Counted from the first letter of the stretch, positions 50,602-59,269 are shown. The stretch is DNA of 64,000 nt from Amaricoccus sp047275745 (GCF_047275745.1 NZ_JBKQWU010000003.1:62001-126000); one strand, 5' to 3'. Numbers and translations are program-made. The notes: generated by a model not told the origin, from the sequence alone.

Positions 50602-51500
50602 GCGACGCGCGGACGCGCGAAGGCCGCCGCCCGGTCGAGCGCGCGATCGGCTTCGGGCAGCTGGTCCTGGTAGAGTTGCCAGCCATGCGGCGTCGCGGGC
50701 CAGAGCTCCAGCTTCGCCTCGACGCCCTGCCGCGCCAGCGCCTCGGCGAGCGCGCGGGCGTCGTCGCGCAGGATCTCCGCCCGGCTCGCCTGGATCAATG
50801 TCGGCGGCGCGCCGCGCAGATCGGCGAAGAGCGGCGAGGCTCGGGGATCGCGCGGATCGGCGCCGGCCAGATAGAGGTCGCGGATCTCCGTCACCCGATC
50901 CGCGGGGAGCAGCGCCTCACGGCCCGCGAGCGTGGTCAGGCTCGGCTGCGAGAGCGTCAGATCCACCCAGGGCGAGAAGGCGAGGACGCAGGCCGGCATC
51001 GGCAGTCCCTCCGCGCGGAGCGACCCGAGCAGCGCGAAGACGAGGCCGCCCCCCGCGCTGTCGCCGCCGAGCACGAGTTTCGCGGGATCGGCGCCCTCGG
51101 CGAGAAGCGCGCGATAGGCGGCGAGCACGTCCTCGACCGCGGCGGGAAACGGATGCTCCGGCGCGAGGCGATAGGCCGGCAGGATCGCCCCGATGCCGAT
51201 CCGCCGCGCAAGCTGCGCGACCATCGCCGCGTGCGTGCGGGGCGAACCGACACAATAGGCGCCGCCGTGCAGCCAGAGCAGCGCCGCCCCCGGCGCCGTT
51301 CCGGGCGGCGGCCCATCCACGCGGACCGCCGGGAGATCCCCGAGCGGGCGCGAAGTCAGACGCGCGTCCTTTGGCGGATGAAGCCGCGAGGCGACGCGTT
51401 CGAACCGCTGGCGCGCGCGGGTGAAGTCGTGCTCGCGCGCGAGATACCGCTTCTCGACGAAGCGGAGCCAGAGTTCGAGCGCGGTAAGCTGCCAGGACAT
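50586..51500 (-). CDS. Alpha/beta hydrolase, HSL-type esterase
   Basis: A 304-residue esterase/lipase of the hormone-sensitive-lipase group. The oxyanion-hole motif HGGAYCVGSP, the nucleophile elbow GGDSAGGGLV, the Asp region around RDDARALAEAL and the catalytic His in WPATPHGWQLY are visible. Substrate unknown; short-chain acyl esters are usual. It converges with comM, with the 3' ends overlapping, and lies 15 bases downstream of the gshB stop, so it may be read on the gshB transcript. Confidence 0.88.
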   Translation of the reverse strand: MSWQLTALELWLRFVEKRYLAREHDFTRARQRFERVASRLHPPKDARLTSRPLGDLPAVRVDGPPPGTAPGAALLWLHGGAYCVGSPRTHAAMVAQLARRIGIGAILPAYRLAPEHPFPAAVEDVLAAYRALLAEGADPAKLVLGGDSAGGGLVFALLGSLRAEGLPMPACVLAFSPWVDLTLSQPSLTTLAGREALLPADRVTEIRDLYLAGADPRDPRASPLFADLRGAPPTLIQASRAEILRDDARALAEALARQGVEAKLELWPATPHGWQLYQDQLPEADRALDRAAAFARPRVAQPSR

Positions 51501-51515
51501 CGCCGCTCCGATGGC

Positions 51516-52457
51516 CTATGCGCGGCGGCGCTCGATCGCCTCCCAGATCTTCGCCGTGACATTGGTTCCGTCGAACCGCTCCAGCTCCTGGAGCCCGGTG
51601 GGCGAGGTCACGTTGATCTCAGTCAGCCAGTCGCCGATCACGTCGATCCCGACGAAGATCTGTCCCTTCTCCCGCAGGAGCGGCCCGATCCGGGCGCAGA
51701 TCTCCCGGTCGCGGTCGTTCAGCGCGACCTTCATCGGCGTGCCGCCGGCGTGCATGTTGGAGCGGGTCTCGCCCTCCTGGGGCACGCGGTTGATCGCACC
51801 GACCGGCTCGCCATCGACGAGAATGACGCGCTTGTCACCGGCGCTCACGGCGGGCAGGAACTTCTGCGCGATCAGCGGCTCGCGGTTCAGCGAGGCGAAG
51901 AGTTCGTAAAGCGCGCTGAAGTTGCGGTCGTTCGGGTCGAGCCGGAACACGCCCGCGCCGCCGTTGCCGTAGAGCGGCTTCAGGATGATGTCGCCATGCC
52001 GAGCCTTGAAGGCGCGCAGGGCGCCGATGTCGCGCGCGATCATTGTCGGGGGCGTGAGGTCGGGAAAGCCGAGGACCAGGAGCTTTTCGGGGTAATTCCT
52101 GACCCAGAACGGATCGTTGACCACCAGCGTCGTGTCCCGGAGCCGCTCGAGCAGGAAGGTGGTCGTCAGATAGCCCATGTCGAAGGGCGGGTCCTGACGC
52201 AGCCAGACCACGTCCCATTCGGCGAGGTCGATCGTCGTCTCCTCCCCGAGTTCGAAATGCGCGCCCTGCTGGCGGCGCACCGTCACGGGCCAGCCATGCG
52301 CGAGAACCCGGCCCTCGTCGAGGACCAGCCGGTCGGGCGTGTAGTAGAACAGCGAATGCCCGCGCGACTGCGCCTCCTCCATGATCCGGAAGGTGCTGTC
52401 GGCGTTGATATTGATGGCTTCGATCGGATCCATCTGGACCGCGACTCTGAGATGCAT
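51516..52457 (-). CDS. gshB: Glutathione synthetase
   Basis: Joins gamma-glutamylcysteine and glycine with ATP to make glutathione. The 313-residue ATP-grasp enzyme has the substrate-domain start VAVQMDPIEAININADSTFR, WLRQDPPFDMGYLTTTFLLE, KPLYGNGGAGVF (ATP loop), and metal ligands in FVGIDVIGDWLTEINVTSPTG. Standard length. It lies upstream of the esterase gene and is transcribed away from mop. The GST-like protein elsewhere in the window would depend on its product. Confidence 0.95.
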   Translation of the reverse strand: MHLRVAVQMDPIEAININADSTFRIMEEAQSRGHSLFYYTPDRLVLDEGRVLAHGWPVTVRRQQGAHFELGEETTIDLAEWDVVWLRQDPPFDMGYLTTTFLLERLRDTTLVVNDPFWVRNYPEKLLVLGFPDLTPPTMIARDIGALRAFKARHGDIILKPLYGNGGAGVFRLDPNDRNFSALYELFASLNREPLIAQKFLPAVSAGDKRVILVDGEPVGAINRVPQEGETRSNMHAGGTPMKVALNDRDREICARIGPLLREKGQIFVGIDVIGDWLTEINVTSPTGLQELERFDGTNVTAKIWEAIERRRA

Positions 52458-52697
52458 TGCTTTCTCCCGACGGAATTCGGAGCCCAGTCATGGCCGACTA
52501 CCGGGACGCTGGCAAGAAGCGCCGGCCCGGGCTCCGCCGGCACCCTCCGTCCGCGGCGTGGCGGCCCCCGCGCGGTTTCCGGGGTCGGCCTTGACCTGAG
52601 GCGGGGCACCCGTCCATTGAGGTCCGCGCGGGCGTCGCCAACGGTACCAGGGACGGGCGGCTCCCGCCCTGTCCCGATCCAGCCCAGGGAGGCACCT

Positions 52698-52904
52698 ATG
52701 AAAATCAGCGCGCGGAACGCACTGAAGGGAACGATCACCGAAGTCCAGAAGGGCGCGACCACCTCGCATGTGAAGATCGATGTCGGAGGCACGGTGGTCA
52801 CCGCGTCGATCACCAACCAGTCCGTCGACGATCTCGGCCTCGAAGCCGGAAAGACCGCCTACGCGGTGATCAAGGCCTCGGACGTGATGGTCGGCGTCGA
52901 CTGA
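52698..52904 (+). CDS. mop: Molybdopterin/molybdate-binding protein Mop
   Basis: A 68-residue protein made of a single Mop/TOBE domain: MKISARNALKGTITEVQKGA, then TTSHVKIDVGGTVVTASIT, and the closing AYAVIKASDVMVGVD. Such molbindins assemble into hexamers that store molybdate in the cytoplasm. An AGGGAGG ribosome site is seven bases upstream. The 240 bases between gshB and mop show no clear promoter. Fits the molybdo-enzyme theme (fdsGB, moeB). Monocistronic. Confidence 0.93.
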   Translation: MKISARNALKGTITEVQKGATTSHVKIDVGGTVVTASITNQSVDDLGLEAGKTAYAVIKASDVMVGVD

Positions 52905-52991
52905 CCACCCCTTGCCGCGCGGCGCGCCGGCGGGGTCCGCCGATCCGCCGCGCGGAATTCATGGGCCGCCTTCCGGCGTCCCAACCGTCCG

Positions 52992-53008
52992 ATCCGCCGG
53001 GCGGATTT
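52992..53008 (+). terminator. Weak hairpin after mop
   Basis: ATCCGC-CGG-GCGGAT followed by TT(C)T. A short 6-bp stem between mop and the convergent PadR gene; possibly a terminator for either direction, but the T-run is poor. Confidence 0.3.
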
Positions 53009-53028
53009 CTGTCCCCCCCGATGGCCAA

Positions 53029-53604
53029 TCAGGCTCCGGGCTTCAAAGGTCGGCGCAGGACTTCCGGCCCGGTCTCGTCCGATTCGAGGATTCGCAGCGC
53101 CTCGCGCAGCAGCTCGATCCAGCCGGCTTCGTTGCGGATGCCGCCGTCGAGGATCAGCCCGCGCAGCGCATCGGCGCGCGATGATGGCGCACCGCCGAAA
53201 TCCCGCGCCTTGATGGCGCGGTACTCCGCGAGCTTCCGCTCATGCTCGGCGATCCTGTCGTGGAGCGTCGCCGCGAGGCCGGTCGGACCCAGCGCCGCCT
53301 CGCCCCGCAGCCGCACCATGAGCGCGTCGCGGAGCGGCGGCCCATCCTCGCCCAGCGGAACCCAGCGGCGCAACTCCGCGAGACCGGCGGGCAGGACGCG
53401 GTAGAGCCGCTTGCCGCCGCGCGCGCCCGGCTGAGCCTCGGAGGCGATCAGCCCCGCCGCCTCGAGCCGGGCCAGATCGCGATAGATCTGCTGATGCGTG
53501 GCCGGCCAGAAATAGCCGATGGACTTCCCGAAGCGCCGGGCGAGATCGAGCCCGGAGCCGGATTTCTCGGTCAGCGCGATCAGGATGGCATGGGGCAGCG
53601 ACAT
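53029..53604 (-). CDS. PadR-family transcriptional regulator
   Basis: A 191-residue PadR/Vir-like regulator. The winged helix-turn-helix (about 1-85) contains SLPHAILIALTEKSGSGLDL, FWPATHQQIYRDLARLEAAG and KRLYRVLPAG. The helical C-terminal dimerisation region contains RLRGEAALG and RIAEHERKLAEYRAI. PadR proteins usually repress a neighbouring gene in response to small aromatic or other ligands. It is divergent from the FadH-like reductase with a short palindrome between, so that gene is the likely target. Confidence 0.88.
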   Translation of the reverse strand: MSLPHAILIALTEKSGSGLDLARRFGKSIGYFWPATHQQIYRDLARLEAAGLIASEAQPGARGGKRLYRVLPAGLAELRRWVPLGEDGPPLRDALMVRLRGEAALGPTGLAATLHDRIAEHERKLAEYRAIKARDFGGAPSSRADALRGLILDGGIRNEAGWIELLREALRILESDETGPEVLRRPLKPGA

Positions 53605-53652
53605 CTGTCCGGGTTCCGCGGGGGCTTACGCGACGTCGCGGTCGCGGATTTA

Positions 53653-53666
53653 TGCAACTTGTTGCA
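53653..53666. promoter_or_regulatory. Palindrome between padR and the FadH-like gene, candidate operator
   Basis: TGCAAC-TT-GTTGCA is a perfect 6-2-6 inverted repeat, in the AT-richest part of the 115-base divergent intergenic region. It is similar in form to PadR sites, which are TGCA/ATGT-type dyads. It lies 49 bases before padR and 54 bases before the reductase gene. No other symmetrical element is visible in the gap. Confidence 0.55.
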
Positions 53667-53719
53667 ATAGTAGCCGGGCCACGGCCCCCTTGACCAGCCG
53701 AATCGCGGGAAAGCTCTAC

Positions 53720-55756
53720 ATGACCGACCATTATCCGCTGATGAACCGCCCGCTCGACCTGGGCTTCACCACCCTGCCCAATCGCGTGCTGATGGGCTCG
53801 ATGCATGTCGGGCTGGAGGAACTGCCGGGCGGGTTCCGGCGCATGGCCGCCTTCTATGCCGAGCGGGCGCGCGGCGGGGTCGGCCTGATCGTGACCGGGG
53901 GGATCGCACCCAACGAACAGGGCCGGCCGGCGAAGATGGGCGCGATGCTGACGACCATGGAGGAAGCCCACAGGCACCGCGTCGTCACCGACGCGGTTCA
54001 CGCCGAGGGCGGCAGGATCGCGATGCAGATCCTGCATTTCGGCCGGTACTCCTACCAGCCCGACCTCGTGGCCCCCTCCCCCGTGCAGGCGCCGATCAAC
54101 ATGTTCCGGCCTCGGGAACTGAGCGGCGCGGAGGTCGAGGAAACGATCGACGATTTCGCGCGCTGCGCGGCGCTGGCACGTCGCGCGGGCTATGACGGCG
54201 TCGAGATCATGGGGTCGGAGGGCTATCTCATCAACGAATTCATCGCCGCGCGCACCAACCGCCGCGACGACGCATGGGGCGGCGGCTACCGCGACCGCAT
54301 CCGCTTCCCGGTCGAGATCGTGCGCCGCGTGCGCGAGACGGTCGGCGCCGATTTCATCATCATCTACCGGCTCTCGATGCTGGATCTGGTCGAGGACGGC
54401 TCCACCTTCGACGAGGTGCTGGAGCTCGCCCGCGCGATCGAGGACGCGGGCGCCACGATCATCAACACCGGGATCGGCTGGCATGAAGCGCGTATCCCGA
54501 CGATCGCGACCAAGGTGCCGCGCGCGGCCTTCGGATGGGTCACGAAGCGGCTGATGGGACAGGTCGGCATCCCGCTGGTGGCGACCAACCGGATCAACAC
54601 GCCCGAGGTCGCCGAGGGGCTGCTCGCCGATGGCGCCTGCGACATGGTCTCGATGGCCCGGCCCTTCCTCGCCGATCCCGATTTCGTCCGGAAGGCGCGC
54701 GAGGGCCGCGGCGACGAGATCAACACCTGCATCGCCTGCAATCAGGCCTGCCTCGATCATGTCTTCGCCCAGAAGGTGACCTCCTGCCTCGTCAATCCGC
54801 GAGCCTGCCACGAGACCGAGATCGTCATTCGCCCGGCGGAGGAGCCGAAGGCGATCGCCGTCGTCGGCGCGGGACCGGCCGGGCTCGCCTTCGCCCGGAC
54901 CGCCGCCGAGCGCGGGCACAAGGTCACGCTCTTCGACGCGGCGGAGCGGATCGGCGGCCAGTTCAACGTGGCGAGGACGATCCCCGGCAAGGAGGAGTTC
55001 GACGAGACGCTGCGCTACTTCGGCACCGCCGTCGCGCGCGCCGGGGTCGACCTGCGCCTCGGTACCCGCGTCGCGGCGAAGGATCTCGCCGGCTTCGACG
55101 AGGTTGTGCTCGCGACCGGCGTCGCGCCGCGCCGGCCGGCGATCGACGGGATCGATCATCCGAAGGTCGTGAGCTACCTCGACGCGCTCGCCGATCCCGC
55201 TTCGGTGGGGCGCCGCGTGGCGATCATCGGCGCGGGCGGCATCGGCTTCGACGTCGCGGAGAAGCTCACCCACGCGGAGGAAGGAGACAGCACGGGAGTA
55301 AGCATGGGCCGGCATCCGGAGAAGTTCTTCGCCGAATGGGGCATCGATCCGCGCTACACCGCCGCCGGCGGGCTGACCGAGCCGCGGCCGGAGCTTTCGC
55401 GGCGTCAGGTCTGGCTGCTGCAGCGCAAGGCCTCGAAGATCGGCGCGGGACTGGGCAAGACCACCGGCTGGATCCATCGCGCCGGGCTGAAGGCGCGGGG
55501 CGTGCGGATGATCACCGGCGCCACCTATCTACGGGTCGATGACGACGGCCTTCGCATCGGCCTCGGAGACCGGGAAGAGACCATTCCCGCCGATACGATC
55601 GTCGTCTGCGCGGGGCAGGAGCCGGAGCGCGCGCTCCACCAGCCGCTCCTCGACGCGGGCATGCGCGTACATCTGATCGGCGGCGCCGATGTGGCGGCGG
55701 AACTCGACGCCAAGCGCGCGATCCATCAGGGGACGACGCTGGCGGCTACCATCTGA
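53720..55756 (+). CDS. NADH:flavin oxidoreductase, 2,4-dienoyl-CoA reductase-like (FadH/TMADH family)
   Basis: A 678-residue iron-sulfur flavoprotein. The N-terminal old-yellow-enzyme TIM barrel (about 1-340; NRVLMGSMHVGLEE, ILHFGRYSYQP, DGVEIMGSEGYLINEF) is followed by 4Fe-4S cysteines CIACNQACLDHVF and CLVNPRAC. A NAD(P)/FAD domain starts at AIAVVGAGPAGLAFARTAAE and continues with VAIIGAGGIGFDVAEKL. Sequence suits 2,4-dienoyl-CoA reductase for unsaturated fatty-acid oxidation, but trimethylamine dehydrogenase-type or enoate substrates are possible. It is probably repressed by the divergent PadR. Confidence 0.9.
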   Translation: MTDHYPLMNRPLDLGFTTLPNRVLMGSMHVGLEELPGGFRRMAAFYAERARGGVGLIVTGGIAPNEQGRPAKMGAMLTTMEEAHRHRVVTDAVHAEGGRIAMQILHFGRYSYQPDLVAPSPVQAPINMFRPRELSGAEVEETIDDFARCAALARRAGYDGVEIMGSEGYLINEFIAARTNRRDDAWGGGYRDRIRFPVEIVRRVRETVGADFIIIYRLSMLDLVEDGSTFDEVLELARAIEDAGATIINTGIGWHEARIPTIATKVPRAAFGWVTKRLMGQVGIPLVATNRINTPEVAEGLLADGACDMVSMARPFLADPDFVRKAREGRGDEINTCIACNQACLDHVFAQKVTSCLVNPRACHETEIVIRPAEEPKAIAVVGAGPAGLAFARTAAERGHKVTLFDAAERIGGQFNVARTIPGKEEFDETLRYFGTAVARAGVDLRLGTRVAAKDLAGFDEVVLATGVAPRRPAIDGIDHPKVVSYLDALADPASVGRRVAIIGAGGIGFDVAEKLTHAEEGDSTGVSMGRHPEKFFAEWGIDPRYTAAGGLTEPRPELSRRQVWLLQRKASKIGAGLGKTTGWIHRAGLKARGVRMITGATYLRVDDDGLRIGLGDREETIPADTIVVCAGQEPERALHQPLLDAGMRVHLIGGADVAAELDAKRAIHQGTTLAATI

Positions 55757-55792
55757 CGGCCGACTTCCGACACTGACCACGGGGAGGACGAC

Positions 55793-56233
55793 ATGCCCGA
55801 AACAGAATTGACGCTGGACCCCGCCGCCGCCCGGTCGCTGGCGCACTGGCACGGGATGGTCGCCCGGCGCGACCTGTCCCGGCTGCCCGAGATCGTCGCC
55901 CCGGAGGCGGTCTTCCGCTCGCCCACGCTGCTGCGCGGTTTCGAAACCGCGCCGGCGCTCGTCATGGCGATCGAGACCGTCAACACCGTCCTGGAGGATT
56001 TCGCCTGTCAGCGCGAATTCGCCACCGCCGATGGGCGAAGCGTCGTGATCGAGTTCAGCGCCCGGCTGGGCGACAAGCGCCTCAAGGGGATCGACATGAT
56101 CCGCTTCGGCGACGACGGCCGGATCGTCGATTTCGAGGTCATGGTGCGCCCGCTGAACGCGTTGAAACTGCTCGGGGAGGCGATGAGCGCCCGGCTCGGG
56201 GAAGCGCTCATCGCCTACAAGGGCGCGTCCTGA
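55793..56233 (+). CDS. SnoaL/NTF2-like protein
   Basis: A 146-residue protein with the cone-shaped NTF2/SnoaL-like fold expected from its pattern: helices at LAHWHGMVARRDLSRLPEIV, then strands with GRSVVIEFSARLGDKRLKGIDMI (read as two pieces) and DGRIVDFEVMVRP. Family members are ketosteroid-isomerase-like or polyketide cyclases, but many have unknown roles; no catalytic pair is certain here. It lies 36 bases after the FadH-like gene on the same strand with its own GGGGAGG ribosome site and may share its transcript. Confidence 0.82.
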   Translation: MPETELTLDPAAARSLAHWHGMVARRDLSRLPEIVAPEAVFRSPTLLRGFETAPALVMAIETVNTVLEDFACQREFATADGRSVVIEFSARLGDKRLKGIDMIRFGDDGRIVDFEVMVRPLNALKLLGEAMSARLGEALIAYKGAS

Positions 56234-56313
56234 CCGCGCGCAAGACGATGGGCCTCGCCACCGCCCCGGGCGCCATGCCCTGAGCCGGTGACGGTCTTGT
56301 TCCCTCCTGAGGC

Positions 56314-56344
56314 TTGAACCTCGCGTTGCGTGAGGTGGCACATT
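56314..56344 (+). promoter_or_regulatory. MerR-family operator/promoter
   Basis: TTGAAC (-35, 56314-56319) and CACATT (-10, 56339-56344) are separated by 19 bases, the overlong spacer typical of MerR-regulated promoters. The spacer is filled by the dyad ACCTCGCG-TTG-CGTGAGGT (56318-56336; one mismatch in 8). Such promoters are switched by metal- or redox-sensing MerR proteins. No MerR gene is in the window. It reads towards the frameshifted gene 180 bases downstream. Confidence 0.65.
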
Positions 56345-56524
56345 CTCCCGATGACGGAGGAGTCGGACCGTGACCAGTCGATATGCCACATCCGCTTGTC
56401 GCGGGGCCGGCCATCCCGGTCGCGGCCTCGGCCGGGCGTGATCGCCCTCGCCGCGATCGGACGCCGCGTGGGCTCTATGGAGAACCGGGGCGACCATTCA
56501 TACCTGCGAGGGGAGGAGATCCCC

Positions 56525-56852
56525 ATGACATCATCAACCGACACGTCGATCGCCTGCTCGCTCGGCGCCGGGGACTTCACGGCGCGGACAGGCTGGATCA
56601 CAACGCTCGCGCGCGAGCATCTGCGATCGGCGCGCCGAGAGCCGCTGACGCTGCGTCTCTCCTATGCGCCCGAGGCCCGCGCCCCGGTCCGCGAGATGGT
56701 CGAGAAGGAGCGGGATTGCTGCGGTGCGCTTCGACCTCCACGACGACGCGGCAACCGTCGATCTCACGATCACAGCTCCCCCGGAAGCGGCGGAGGTCGC
56801 GGGGTTCCTGTTCGATCACTTCGCACCGGTCACGATCGGAGATGGCGGCTGA
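56525..56852 (+). pseudogene. Frameshifted small gene downstream of a MerR-type promoter
   Basis: A strong GGGGAGGAG ribosome site precedes an ATG at 56525. The first frame reads MTSSTDTSIACSLGAGDFTA and continues sensibly to KERDCCG near 56725. The sensible protein then resumes in another frame as VRFDLHDDAATVDLTIT, ending ...FDHFAPVTIGDGG at a stop at 56852. A small indel near 56725 (within TGCTGCGGTGCGC) breaks it. The reconstructed protein of about 108 residues resembles small Cys-Cys proteins that I associate with MerR-controlled clusters, but I cannot name the family with certainty. Could be a sequencing error. The following 56853-57111 holds nothing recognised. Confidence 0.6.
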
Positions 56853-57111
56853 TGCGCCGCTTCGCGCGGCTGTCCTGAGCCCGCGCCCCTGCCGATCCCG
56901 GCGCATGGCATCGCTTCATCCGCCGCGTGTCCAGCCGATCGGCCAACGTCGCTCGACGCCGGGGCGCGGTTCGGACTATCAGGGAGATCCGGCGCCTCGG
57001 GCCACCGGGGCCGTGAGGCGTCGCGCGGCGCCTCCCGGCGCGCCGGCGGGTCGCATCCGCCCCCCGACGCGGTTCGCGCCGGGCGACATCTGACCGAGAT
57101 CGAGGCCCGAC

Positions 57112-58053
57112 ATGCCGAAGCCGCCCCCCGAAACCCGCGTCCGCGCCGCCGCCGGGTCGGACTGGCAGGCGCTGTCGCTGCTGCTGGTCGGCGGGCTCAT
57201 GCTCGCGATCATCGTCAATCTCTCGAAGGGCGGCGCGAGGCTCGGGCTGAGCGCGGCGCAGATCACCTTCTTCTTCAGCCTCGGGGGTGGGACGCTCCTG
57301 CTCGGGATCGACCGTTTCCGCGCGCATCCACCGCTGCGTGGCCGGCACCTGAGGGCCTATGCCGCGCTCGGCGCGGTCAGCTATGCCGTGCCGACGACGC
57401 TCGGCGCCGTCGTCGCCGCCCGCGTGGACGCGGGTTTCGCCTCCGTGCTGATCTCGCTCTCGCCCGTGCTGACCTTCGCGCTCGCAGTGCTGCTCGGGAT
57501 GCAGGGCATGTCGCGGAGGCAGGGGGCCGGGCTGCTTCTCGGCCTCGTCGGAACCTGGCTCCTGGTGCTGCCCGGGCTGACGCGGCCCGGGGAGACCGCC
57601 GTCGTCTGGATGCTGCTCGGACTCGTCATCCCGGCCTCACTGGCGACCGGGAACATCCTCCGGACGCGGCTGGTCCCGGTCGAGACGCCGAACCGGCTCA
57701 TGGTCATCGGAGTCCTGCTCGCCGCCGCGCTCTACCTCGCGCCCTTCGCCCTCAGCACCCCGCTCTCGCCGGCGGGGACCGGCGCCGCGGCCGCCCTGCT
57801 CGCCGCCGGGGCGCTCGTCACCGCGGGGTTCAACCTGGTGCTCTTCCAGCTGCAGAAGGTGGCGGGACCGGTCAGGCTCAGCCAGGTCGGCTATGTCGCG
57901 GCCGCCTTCGGTATTCTCGTCGCCGCCGTGGCCTTCGGCGAAAGGCCTCGTCCGAGCCTGCTCGCGGCGGTGGCCTTCATCGTCGCGGGCATCCGGCTCG
58001 TCAACGCGGCGCGGCCGTCCGGCGCGCGGACCCGGGAGGCGGCGGGCGAGTAA
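57112..58053 (+). CDS. EamA/DMT-family transporter
   Basis: A 313-residue inner-membrane protein with about ten helices in two EamA repeats (LLLVGGLMLAIIVNLSKGGA at the start; QVGYVAAAFGILVAAVAFGE in the second repeat). A basic, probably cytoplasmic N-terminus precedes helix 1. Exporter function and substrate are unknown. It is the third DMT protein in this window and is not closely similar in sequence to the other two. It converges with the TetR gene, 31 bases apart. Confidence 0.88.
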   Translation: MPKPPPETRVRAAAGSDWQALSLLLVGGLMLAIIVNLSKGGARLGLSAAQITFFFSLGGGTLLLGIDRFRAHPPLRGRHLRAYAALGAVSYAVPTTLGAVVAARVDAGFASVLISLSPVLTFALAVLLGMQGMSRRQGAGLLLGLVGTWLLVLPGLTRPGETAVVWMLLGLVIPASLATGNILRTRLVPVETPNRLMVIGVLLAAALYLAPFALSTPLSPAGTGAAAALLAAGALVTAGFNLVLFQLQKVAGPVRLSQVGYVAAAFGILVAAVAFGERPRPSLLAAVAFIVAGIRLVNAARPSGARTREAAGE

Positions 58054-58084
58054 GCGCCGGGCATGGCCGCGAAGGCCGGCCAGC

Positions 58085-58717
58085 TCAGGGAGCGAAGGCA
58101 CGAAACAGCGCGGCGACCGAGGCCTGCCATCCCGACCGCTTCCCCGGCCCGGTCCCCGATTGGCTCCCCGACTCACCCCCCGGCTCCCCGTCGGGTCGCG
58201 CGCTCAGCCCGAGCGCCAGCCCGTTCAGCGCCCCGTCGAGCATGTCGGCGAGATCGCGCGCCGGTCCGGGGAAGACGATCTCGCCCGCGTCGAGCGCCTC
58301 CGCCACACCCAGGGCGAGGTAGGAGGCGCTCGACGCCTCGTCGATTTCCCGCCACCGCCGCGAGCCGAGCACGGTCGGCGCATCGATGAGCAGGAGTCGC
58401 CGCGCATCGGGACGCAGCATGAACGCGACCCAGGCGACGGAGCCCTCGATCAGCCCGTCGAGCCGCGTCGGCGCGGCCTCCGCCGCTTCGAGGACCTGCT
58501 GCCCCGCCTCGGCGCCGATCTGGTCGCAGACCGCCTCGAAAAGCGCCGCCTTGTCCCTGAAATGGTGGTAGAGCGCGCCGCGCTTGACGCCCGCCGCCTC
58601 CAGGATCGCCTCCGTCGCGGTCCCGGCGAAGCCCTGCGCCGCGAAAAGCGCGCGGGCGGATGCGATCAGCCTCTCCCGCGTCGCCGCGGCGCGTTCAGCG
58701 TTCTTCACGATTGCCAT
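58085..58717 (-). CDS. TetR-family transcriptional repressor
   Basis: A 210-residue TetR regulator. The N-terminal helix-turn-helix (about 10-57) contains TRERLIASARALFAAQGFAG, TATEAILEAAGVKRGALYHH and FRDKAALFEAV. The C-terminal ligand/dimer domain has a low-complexity Gly/Ser tail (SARPDGEPGGESGSQSGTGP). It reads away from a glyoxalase-like gene, and two identical dyads fill the gap, so it almost certainly represses itself and that gene. The ligand is unknown. Confidence 0.9.
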   Translation of the reverse strand: MAIVKNAERAAATRERLIASARALFAAQGFAGTATEAILEAAGVKRGALYHHFRDKAALFEAVCDQIGAEAGQQVLEAAEAAPTRLDGLIEGSVAWVAFMLRPDARRLLLIDAPTVLGSRRWREIDEASSASYLALGVAEALDAGEIVFPGPARDLADMLDGALNGLALGLSARPDGEPGGESGSQSGTGPGKRSGWQASVAALFRAFAP

Positions 58718-58728
58718 CTCCGCGGTTG

Positions 58729-58778
58729 ACAGACTGTCCGTCTGTATCTACGTTCCAGAATACAGACAGACAGTCTGT
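58729..58778. promoter_or_regulatory. Twin TetR operators
   Basis: Two 17-base dyads with the same arms, ACAGAC-N5-GTCTGT, lie at 58729-58745 and 58762-58778, centres 33 bases (about three helical turns) apart, in the 93-base gap between the tetR and glyoxalase-like genes. Identical arms, spacing and position make this a confident operator pair. Confidence 0.85.
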
Positions 58779-58810
58779 TTATCAAGACACAGCTTCGAAA
58801 GGGCGGAAAG

Positions 58811-59224
58811 ATGCGTTTCACCGACCGTTACCCCCTGATCGTGACCTCCCGGAAGGACGAATGCCGCGACTTCTGGGTCCGGCACCTGGGCTTCGAGATC
58901 GGCTTCGACTCGACCTGGTTCGTCTGGCTCCACGCGCCGGACCATTCGGCGACCATCGCCTTCATGACCCCGGACCACCCCTCGGCGCCTCCGGGACCGG
59001 ACGAATTCTCGGGCAAGGGCATGTGCTTCGAGATGCAGGTGGACGACGCCGACGCGACCCATGCCGAACTGTCCCGGGCGGGCGTGCCCGTGACCCATGC
59101 GCTTCGCGACGAACCCTTCGGCCAACGCCGGTTCGGCTTCGCCGATCCGTCGGGTCTCTGGATCGACGTCTGCGAGCAGATCGCCCCCGCCGAGGGCTTC
59201 TGGGACCGCTACATGGTCGCCTGA
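58811..59224 (+). CDS. Glyoxalase/bleomycin-resistance (VOC) family protein
   Basis: A 137-residue vicinal-oxygen-chelate protein with two beta-alpha-beta-beta-beta units: RYPLIVTSRKDECRDFWVRH starts the first, and MCFEMQVDDADATHAELSRA with the closing FADPSGLWIDVCEQ forms the second. Potential metal-binding His/Glu residues are not fully conserved, so it may bind rather than transform its ligand. A GAAAGGGCGGAAAG ribosome region precedes the ATG. Regulated by the divergent TetR through the twin operators, so it probably answers to a small toxic compound. Confidence 0.86.
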   Translation: MRFTDRYPLIVTSRKDECRDFWVRHLGFEIGFDSTWFVWLHAPDHSATIAFMTPDHPSAPPGPDEFSGKGMCFEMQVDDADATHAELSRAGVPVTHALRDEPFGQRRFGFADPSGLWIDVCEQIAPAEGFWDRYMVA

Positions 59225-59269
59225 CACGGGCCGCGAGCCTGCCCGGTCCTTGGGATCGGCGGGTGGGGT

